Source: Daldinia sp. FL1419 (Eukaryota; Ascomycota; Sordariomycetes; Xylariales; Hypoxylaceae). From it: a stretch of DNA of 28,769 nucleotides. Positions 22,156 through 28,769 of the stretch are shown here, piece by piece. Every line of letters begins with the position of its first letter. The first letter of the stretch is position 1. A model generated the notes under the pieces. The model was not told where the DNA came from. It worked only from the letters and a program-made list of their open reading frames with translations, and did no database searches. The position numbers were made by a program, and so were the translations under genes. The stretch is from contig MU623603.1 in the NCBI GenBank assembly GCA_025201765.1, positions 1-28,769 of the forward strand. Direction: 5' to 3'.

Positions 22156-22262
22156 AATAATAAAATAAAATTAAAGAAATAATAAAATATTTATAAATAT
22201 ATAAATTTTCTTTTATTTAATATAATATATATATAAAAGTAAAATAGGTTTTTAAAGTAATC

Positions 22263-22690
22263 TATGTTTTTCTTATTTCATTAGTTGCGCTACAAATCCA
22301 ACTGACCAATTAGTTTTTAGAGAAATTAATGAAAAAACCCCATAATTTTGGATATTAAATCTTATTGTATAAATATTTCCAATTATAATTAAATATAAAT
22401 TGGTTTAAAAAATTGCAAATTAAATTAATTTTTAAATAATATTAATTATTAATGTTTTTAAATGGTTTTTGAATTAATATAATAAATTAAAGTGGTTTTG
22501 AATTTTGATATACTTTGTGCGCGCGCCTGTGGCTTTTCTGTGGTATATAGTTTTTTTAATTGAATAAGAACTTATATTAATAAAATCCCTTTATAAATTA
22601 TTTAATTAAAGTATTAAATAAGAATTTTAATTAGGAATTCTAATTAAATAAGAATTTTAATGGAATAGGAGTTTTTATAGCTTTTGTAGG
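22263..22690. repeat. Composite repeat, unit B, copy 2
   Basis: Colinear with 2277-2690. Conserved GC-rich core GTGCGCGCGCCTGTGGCTT at 22518-22536. Right part has two or three AATTAAATAAGAATTTTAAT-type units, then runs into LTR-array sequence. Confidence 0.7.
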
Positions 22691-22703
22691 ATATGCCTTA
22701 TAT
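22691..22703 (-). repeat. LTR-array sequence left of element II
   Basis: GATATGCCTTATAT is the RIP form of GATATGCCCTATA inside the LTR unit. It resumes at 25950 after element II, so element II inserted into an older array unit. Confidence 0.65.
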
Positions 22704-23122
22704 TGAACTGGTACAGTGTGAGTACGTGGTTGATATAATAGGGATATGTAATAGGAGTATGTAATAGGAGTTATTTTGGAGGATCCTTTAATAAACCTTT
22801 ATAAAGTTTATATATATTTGTTTAGATATATATATGCCTTAATAGTTATTTTTTTATTTAATTAATATAAATTATAAATAATTCTTTAGAGATTATTTTT
22901 ATATAGTTTTATATAAATAATATATATTTTTTTAGGTTTATATTTTATTATATGTATTATTATTATAGAATAATTATATATAGTAATTCATTTATTTGAT
23001 TATTTTAATATTTTTGTTAGGATATAGTTATTTTATATCCTTAAATTTATATAATTTTTGGTTGTTATAGGTTAGTTAAAGTATAGGGTATATTTTGTAA
23101 AAATTATTAGAGTTTTTATTTA
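22704..23122 (+). repeat. 5' LTR of element II
   Basis: 419 bp, from TGAACTGGTACAGTG to GAGTTTTTATTTA. More RIP-altered in its 3' half than the partner LTR. Confidence 0.85.
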
Positions 23123-23227
23123 ATAATAATTATATAAAGTTTTTAAATATTGTAGTTCTTTAGTTTTAAAATAATTATTTATTAAGATTATTATTATAAA
23201 GATTGATATTAATTAAGATTAAAATAT

Positions 23228-23633
23228 TGAACAGGAGCTCTAATAGCTCCTGCAGGATATGCCCTATACTTCAACTAACCCATAGCAAGCCAGAGGCTGT
23301 ATGAGCTAGAGGATACAAGGTGACTATATCCTGAGGAGGGGAATAGGCTGATCGGATAGAGAGACTAATAGAGGTGACTGCTTGCCAATGGTAGCGCACT
23401 ATAAGAGGATATCTTCAAAGAGGAGACTGAAACTGTATATTCTCGTACGAAGACTCTATGGAGAAACTGAGCTATAGAACCTGATGAGTCTCTGCTGATC
23501 AGACAAGAAAGACAACTCTCGAGGGCCTATTTATGTCCAAAAGAGTTGTGGAGCCTAGGAGGGTCTAGCTCTAAGGAGGAGATAGGGTCTCTACAGGGTA
23601 GTATCTATGACCTAATCGCTCTACACCGGTTCA
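23228..23633 (-). mobile_element. Solo LTR of the element I/II family inside element II
   Basis: 406 bp, from TGAACAGGAGC to ACACCGGTTCA, flanked by ATAT (23224-23227 and 23634-23637). It is the least mutated repeat in the window and belongs to the element I/27296 LTR subfamily. In LTR orientation (minus) it reads ACATAAATAGGCC where others have a TATA box, and carries the 3' hairpin. It interrupts element II, so it is younger than element II. Confidence 0.9.
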
Positions 23634-23637
23634 ATAT

Positions 23638-24699
23638 ATAAAAATTTGAAAAATATAGTTAATATTATTTATATTATTTTGATTAGAATTGATATTGTTT
23701 GATTAAGTCAATTATAACCTTAGGTTGAAGAAAATAGATATTAAGAATAAAGAATAAAAGATATTAATTTAATTTTAAAAATTTTAAATTAACCTTAATA
23801 TATTTAAAATCCTTATATAACTGATATTGGAAATTTAAAAATATGGAGAATACCTTAAAATTGTATAATTAGATGATATATAATTTAGTAATGTAATATA
23901 AAGTAATTTGGAGTATTGAAATATTGAAAATGGATTAGATGTAAATTTTATTAATTAGGTTATTTAAGGATAAAAAGCTTATATATAAATATTTGAAATA
24001 TTATAGAGAATTAGTTAAATATTTATAGAGATAATTATGAAGTATTATAAAAATAATTATGAAGTATTATAAGGGATTATAAATATTATAAAGATATATA
24101 GTTATAAGATATAGTTATGGAGTTTGAGTTGTATTTGGATCATATATTAATAAGGATAGGGTTGATTAGATGATTAAATATAAGTATTAAGAGATATATT
24201 ATATAGATATTTAAAGATTATTATAAATTTAATAATAAAGTAATGTTTATGGAAGATTATAAAAATAAATTTATAATTTTGAAATTATTATTACAATATT
24301 TAATTAGATTATTTATGTGGAAAGGATAAAATATATTTAAAGTTATTATTATTTTAATATTAATTTATATATTATAATTTATTAAAGTTAAAATTAAAAT
24401 TATTATTAATTAATTAAATAAAAAGTTAGATGTAATTAGAGATTATGGTGTTGTAAGAGTTATTTATATAAAATAAATTAAATAAAAAGATATATTATTT
24501 TTTTATATATTAATAAATTAATATATAATACCTTTTATATAATTAGTATAAAAATAATTAGTTAATTAAATATATAATATATTATTTAATTAGCCTAAAT
24601 ATAATATATTATTATTTTATAAAATACTTATAATACCTATAATATATAATTATATATCAACACCTTATAAAGATAATATAAAATAAAATATTATATATA
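23638..24699 (+). other. Internal region of element II before the ORF remnant
   Basis: Corresponds to 15500-16500 of element I, with weak AT-rich similarity (for example GAGAACGAAGAATAAA near 15700 against AAGAATAAAGAATAAAAG near 23745). Stops occur in all frames. Nothing else recognised. Confidence 0.45.
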
Positions 24700-24990
24700 G
24701 TTACTAAAAGAAATAAAATAATTATATCAAACTTGATCAAGAAGAAACCATTTAGAAAGATTTGATATAAAAGCATTTTGAAAGTCCTGAATCTAATCGT
24801 TTACCACCATAAAATACAATTATATTAAAGTTATTAAATATAAGAACATTATATACACAACCAATTAGTATTAGTTCAGCTAATGTACAACATAAATAAG
24901 CACCTACTATTAAAACTAGGCATTTAAAGAAAAAGAAAAAGAAGAAAAGAAAAAAAAAAAAAAATATTAAAGCGTTCTTAATTTGAATAA
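24700..24990 (+). pseudogene. RIP-degraded homologue of the element I ORF, with Lys-rich tail
   Basis: The plus frame reads LDQEET near 24735, SPESNRLPP near 24781-24810 (single copy of the SESPEPSRLP unit), then TIILKLLNIRTLY (match to AIILKLSSTRALF of element I), SSANVQHK, TIKTRHL and a run of about 13 Lys/Arg codons (24918-24965) before a stop. Stops in between are TAA/TAG. The basic tail suggests nucleic-acid binding or nuclear entry, which would suit a Gag-like protein, but no fold is recognised. A minus-strand frame at 24752-24997 is its shadow (poly-Phe opposite the Lys codons). Confidence 0.5.
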
Positions 24991-25530
24991 GCCCCAAAAA
25001 GATGAAAAGAAGAAGCTATAAGATTACTAAGCGACAATCATCAATTGGAATACTATAATAGCATCAATACACTTTTCTTCTTACAACACTTTTTCAACAA
25101 TAACACAAATTTTTCTTATTTAGAACTTATATTTTATTTAATCAATTCAATACATTTTATATAATATACATATCATATTAACATTATAATAATTATTGAT
25201 TATTATTAATATTATTAAATTAAAATTAAATTAATATATAATTATTATTATAATAAAATATTTAATTATAAATATTTAAAAATAATTAATTAGTTAAATT
25301 AAAATATAATACTATAATTGATTAAAGAATTAAGGAGTTAAAAATATACTCATTCTAAAATTTTCCTTTACACATATCTTAGATTTATATTAATTATTTT
25401 AATTTACATAAATTTAAATTTAATTAATCAATTTAATTATAATTTAATTATAATTTCTTTACAATCTTTCTAATTTATTTTATTGAGATTAATTTATTGA
25501 AGGTTCAATTTCGTCAATTCTAAGAAGCTC
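24991..25530 (+). other. 3' internal region of element II
   Basis: Aligns with 18290-19282 of element I with one instead of four tandem units. The end (TTATTGAGATTAATTTATTG, 25482-25501) matches 19236-19255. No coding frame. Confidence 0.55.
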
Positions 25531-25949
25531 TGAACCAATGCAGTATGAGTACGTGGTTGACACAATAGGGATACGTAATAAGAATATGTAATAGGAACTA
25601 TTCCAAAAGACCCCCTAATAAACCCCTATAAAATTTACATACACTCATTTAAATATATATAAGTCTCAATAATTATTTTCTTGTTTAATTAATACAAATC
25701 ATAAATAGTTCTTTAGAAATTGTTTCCATATAATTTTATATAAATAATATATATTCTTTTAAGCCTATACTTTATCATATACACTACCATTACAAAATAA
25801 TTATATATAATAATTTATTTATCTAATTATTTTAATACCTCTATCAAAATATAGTTACCTTATATCCTCAAGCTTATATAGCCTCTGGTTATTATAAGTT
25901 AATTGAAGTATAGGGTATATCCTACAGGAGCTATCAGAGCTCCTGTTCA
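25531..25949 (+). repeat. 3' LTR of element II
   Basis: 419 bp, from TGAACCAATGCAG to GAGCTCCTGTTCA, followed by ATAT. It keeps the intact 3' hairpin (AGGAGCTATCAGAGCTCCT, 25926-25944). Confidence 0.85.
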
Positions 25950-26284
25950 ATATTTTAATTATTCTATAATAAAATATATCCTAAAAAGGGTATTAAAATA
26001 ATTAAATAAAAGGTTAATTAATATAAGTAATTGTTGGTATTTAAGAAATAAAATAAATAATATATTTAATTGGAGATAAGGTTGTAAATTATTATAAGAA
26101 ATTATATAAATGGTGATGTTTAAAGAATTTGATCTGATTAGGTAAGAATTAATTTTTAAAGATTTATATATTAAATAAGAATTATAATTAAATAAGAATT
26201 ATAATTAAATAAGAATTTTAATAATTAAATATAAAATGATTATATTATAAAAAAAATAATAAAATAATTAAATAAAAGGTTAAT
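25950..26284 (-). repeat. LTR-array sequence right of element II
   Basis: Continues the array unit interrupted at 22703, with the same order of blocks as 2691-5540. It includes the unit junction near 26171 and three AATTAAATAAGAATTATAAT-type 20-bp units (26170-26225). It is then cut by the 180-bp LTR. Confidence 0.7.
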
Positions 26285-26465
26285 TGTGGGAATGTTGGTC
26301 ATGTGACCATGGTAGTACAGGCCCACTTTAATCTTGTATTTAATTCCATATATTTTGATTTCCAACTAAAATATATTCTTTTTTAAATTATATTATTTTT
26401 AATTAAATTAATATAAATACCCTCATTTTTACTATTATATACAATAATATTTTATTTATTTAATA
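26285..26465. mobile_element. 180-bp solo LTR (family C), copy 2
   Basis: 181 bp, from TGTGGGAATGTTGGTCATG to TTTATTTAATA, flanked by TTAAT (26280-26284 and 26466-26470). It aligns with 1996-2175 with one 1-base indel. Differences are C/T and G/A in both directions, so both copies were mutated independently. Its right half is strongly AT-converted. Confidence 0.85.
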
Positions 26466-26470
26466 TTAAT

Positions 26471-27291
26471 TAATAATTAATAATAAATTGATTATAAATT
26501 AATTAGGTATTCAAAAGGGAGGAAATAGCTTCAGCGCTAAATCCTAATAAAAAAAGGCAAACAATCTCGAGATTTCATACTTTAATATATAATTTTAAAT
26601 TTGGAATTTTATATTATTGTATATAATTTTAGGAACAATTTGCATTAATTTAGGATCTCTAAAAAATAGAAATAGTTTTAATGTTGAATTTATAGTTTAA
26701 AATACATATCCATTATGTATAAATAAATGATATTAAGGCTTTCTTTGTTAATGAAATAATTTTGGGAAAATTTATACTAATTAAATTATTATATATTTAT
26801 TATGTATTTATATTTATAACACGCATTTATATTTATTATAATATTATAATATACTAAAAAAAAATAATAACATCAAAAATTGCATTATATTTTTATTTTA
26901 TTAATAAATTTTAAATTTTATTTGAAATTCTTTTTTTAACTTTATTTAAAAAGTTTTATATATTATAATTATTATTATTTAAAAGTTTAACATTTAAAGA
27001 AAGAATAATTTAATACCTTATAAAATAATTTTATAAAATAAGATTAATATAATTTCTTTTTATAACAATATTTACCTATTTCTTTTTTATTACTTTTTTA
27101 TTATAATAATTAATATTTTCATTATTTTAATTATAATATTACATTTTATTTATTTTTTTTAAATTTATTACAATTAATAATTAATATAATTAAATTAATA
27201 AAGGAATTTTAATTGAAATATATTAATAATAAATAATTAAATATTGATTTTAATGCAAGTGATATAATAGTTGTTTTAGTAACCTAAGTTG
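26471..27291. other. Unassigned AT-rich region
   Basis: No gene, RNA or repeat family recognised. Only 26515-26575 is GC-richer (GGGAGGAAATAGCTTCAGCGC). Stops in all frames. Confidence 0.5.
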
Positions 27292-27295
27292 ATAT

Positions 27296-27701
27296 TAAAC
27301 CGGTGTAGAGCGATTAGGTCATAGATATTACCCTGTAAAGACCCTATTTCCTCCTTAGAGCTAGACCCTCCAAGGCTCCACAGCTTTTTTAGATATAAAT
27401 AGGCCCTTAAGAGTTGTTTTTTTTGTTTAATTAGTAGAGATTCATTAGGTTCTATAGTTCAGTTTCTCTATAGAGTCTTTGTACGAGAATATATGTTTTT
27501 AGTTTCCTTTTTAAAGATATTTTTTTATAATGTGTTACTATTGGTAAAAAATTATTTCTATTAGATTCTTTATTTGATTAGCCTATTCCTTTCTTTAGGA
27601 TATAATTATTTTATATCTTCTGGTTCATACAACTTCTGGTTTGATATGGGTTAATTGAAGTGTAAGGCATATCTTGCAGGAGCTATTAGAGCTCCTGTTC
27701 A
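27296..27701 (+). mobile_element. Solo LTR of the element I/II family
   Basis: 406 bp, from TAAACCGGTGTAGAG (TGAACC with one G-to-A) to GAGCTCCTGTTCA, flanked by ATAT (27292-27295 and 27702-27705). TATA box at 27394-27403 and the 3' hairpin are intact. No internal region adjoins it. Confidence 0.85.
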
Positions 27702-27705
27702 ATAT

Positions 27706-28136
27706 ATATATGGTTAAGAGTATAATAAGTTACAATAAAAATATAATTGATAAAAGTTTATGATGTACTTTTAAAAACAATTTTTACAGTTGGATTTCAG
27801 CCCATTTTGTTAAAATTTAACATTTATTATATATTAAAATTAAAAAATATCTTAAATTTTATAGTATTTTTATTAAAATAATATAAAATAACTTGTATAT
27901 ATTTATAATTATTATTAATATAGATTTATTTCTTAAATTTTTTTAAAATAAAGTGAATAATTTATTAAGAACTTATTCCCTTAAATTTAAATTTTTAATT
28001 AACCTAATGTATTTACATTTATTAAAAGTTATAATAAAGGCTGTTACAGTTAAAACAGAATTAGTAACAACAATACTAACATTATAATTTCTAATTATAA
28101 TTATATAACCTTATTTGACGCAGTTTATGAACCCTT
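27706..28136. other. AT-rich region, nothing recognised
   Basis: No ORF, repeat or RNA gene seen. A slightly GC-richer patch at 27786-27812 (TACAGTTGGATTTCAGCCCA) matches nothing else here. Confidence 0.5.
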
Positions 28137-28139
28137 AAT

Positions 28140-28384
28140 TAGTACTTCAAGCACTTTAGCCAGTTTTAGTACCCTAGTTAATTTTAGTATTTCAGCCAAT
28201 TTCAGCACCTTAGCCAGTTCCAACACCCCAACCAATTTTAACACTTTAATAAGCTCCACAAATTCCTTAAGTACTATAGTAACTAATTTTTCTATAATAA
28301 TAATAAATAGTTCTTTAAGCATTTTAAGGACCCCAATAAATTTAAATAGTTCTTTAATATTAATTAGTTTAAATATTCTTGATG
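28140..28384 (+). pseudogene. RIP-damaged coding minisatellite, Gln/Phe-rich hexapeptide repeats
   Basis: Seven or eight 18-bp units from 28140 (exact unit borders 28158, 28176, 28194, 28212, 28230 and 28248) read in the plus frame as SQFQHL-type hexapeptides: AGC CAG TTC CAA CAC CCC and variants. Every stop in the repeat sits where a Gln codon stands in sister units (TAG for CAG, TAA for CAA). The frame goes on, degenerate, to about 28377 (NQFF, FFKHFKDP, FKYS) and ends in TGA TGA. It is a remnant of a low-complexity Gln-rich protein of unknown function; no start codon or flanking domain is visible. The minus-strand frame 28125-28322 is its shadow, open because RIP stops lie on the other strand. 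Confidence 0.5.
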
Positions 28385-28769
28385 AATAACCTTATGTAAT
28401 AGGATTAATATATAGGTAATATGGAGGTTTAATTAGAAATAATATAATAATCTATTACAAGATCATTTATTTATGGATAAAAAAAGTAATTAATGATATG
28501 AGGATTTTAATTTTTTAATTTATTAATTAAATTATACTTTAATAATAATTTTAAGTTTAGAAGTGAGAAATATGAAATATTAAATAAATAAATTTAAATT
28601 TTTTTATTTTATTATTATAAGTTCGGAATTGAATTTAATTTATATATTAATCCAGGACGAAGTCCGGTGTATTATACTGAAACTCTTCCAATAAATTACT
28701 ATGTATAATTGATAAGAAATTGATAATAATTGATAAGAATTGATAAGCGCACGGACCACCCACTAAAAA
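28385..28769. other. Right edge: less AT-rich sequence with 10-bp repeats
   Basis: 28385-28615 is AT-rich without features. From 28620 GC rises (TTCGGAATTG, CCAGGACGAAGTCCGG), and 28707-28747 contains four units of ATTGATAAGA. This may be the edge of another repeat or of a non-degraded region; the window ends too soon to tell. Confidence 0.4.

Larger units (their letters stand above)
20994..22262 (-). mobile_element. Retroposon family H, copy with 3' tail, split by Z
   Basis: Read on the minus strand, it starts at 22262 and is interrupted by Z plus one target duplication (21639-22167). It continues through 21638-21440 (match to 17117-17300) and 21430-21110 (match to 5860-6165). It ends with a tRNA-like segment and an A-rich tandem tail at 20994-21032. 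About 730 bp without Z. No open frame. The tail and the lack of terminal repeats fit a SINE or a LINE remnant. Confidence 0.7.
22704..25949 (+). mobile_element. Element II: non-autonomous LTR retrotransposon
   Basis: Two 419-bp LTRs (22704-23122 and 25531-25949) and flanking ATAT (22700-22703 and 25950-25953). The internal region is 2.4 kb, or 2.0 kb without the nested solo LTR. It is colinear with element I but has one copy of each tandem repeat. No pol-like sequence is seen. The ORF remnant is at 24700-24990. The LTR 5' half differs from that of element I (CAGTATGAGTACGTGGTTGA near 25540 instead of GTAGAGCGATTAGG), so it is a separate subfamily. Sequence just before the right LTR (AATTCTAAGAAGCTC) is weakly purine-rich and could be the polypurine tract. 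Confidence 0.8.

Noticed and set aside
24752..24997. Minus-strand open frame with poly-Phe
   Set aside because: Shadow of the Lys-codon run of the element II ORF on the plus strand.
28125..28322. Minus-strand open frame with KVLKLAE-type repeats, resembling a coiled coil
   Set aside because: The plus frame of the same minisatellite explains all stops as RIP of Gln codons; the minus frame is open only because RIP stops fall on the other strand.
1..28769. Mitochondrial DNA (very AT-rich)
   Set aside because: Tad1-like LINE, LTR retrotransposons with target duplications and RIP are nuclear features; no mitochondrial gene or rRNA is seen.

Overview
The window is almost certainly nuclear DNA from an AT-rich, transposon-filled island of a filamentous ascomycete (Pezizomycotina-type) fungus. 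I cannot name the species. No intact host gene is visible. Wherever two copies of a repeat can be laid side by side they differ mainly by C-to-T and G-to-A changes, and former coding frames carry TAA/TAG where CAA/CAG (Gln) or TGG is expected. That is the signature of RIP (repeat-induced point mutation). All homologies below were aligned by eye; no search was run.

Layout from the left. 1-850 is a fragment of the internal region of a Gypsy-like element. It is followed by a SINE-like retroposon on the minus strand (about 850-1765), split by a solo LTR (1229-1636). 1766-2276 is a piece of a second retroposon family (called H), split by a 180-bp solo LTR (1996-2175). 2277-5540 is a composite repeat: a 410-bp unit plus an array of LTR-derived units. 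5686-6240 is another H copy. From about 6241 to 14560 lies the 3' half of a Tad1-like LINE on the minus strand. It is interrupted by a complete 6.16-kb LTR retrotransposon (7176-13336, target duplication GAGGA). The LINE reading frame reads straight through once that insertion and one GAGGA are removed. About 14580-20704 is a second, truncated Gypsy-like copy, interrupted by a 4.7-kb non-autonomous LTR element (element I, 15015-19686). Element I itself carries an H fragment and a SINE-like copy. 20745-22690 holds array, H, SINE-like and composite fragments. 22704-25949 is a second non-autonomous LTR element (element II), with a younger solo LTR of the same family inside it. 25950-26465 finishes the composite array and carries another 180-bp solo LTR. 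27296-27701 is one more solo LTR. 28140-28380 is a RIP-damaged coding minisatellite rich in Gln and Phe. The last 150 bases are less AT-rich.

The most interesting item is the element I/II family. It has about 405-420-bp LTRs, 4-bp target duplications that are ATAT (once CTAT), no room for a pol gene, and one open frame for a Pro/Ser-rich protein with a probable Lys-rich tail that I do not recognise. The same LTR recurs as three solo copies, and its TATA-box region is the junction point of the LTR-derived array at 2690-5540.
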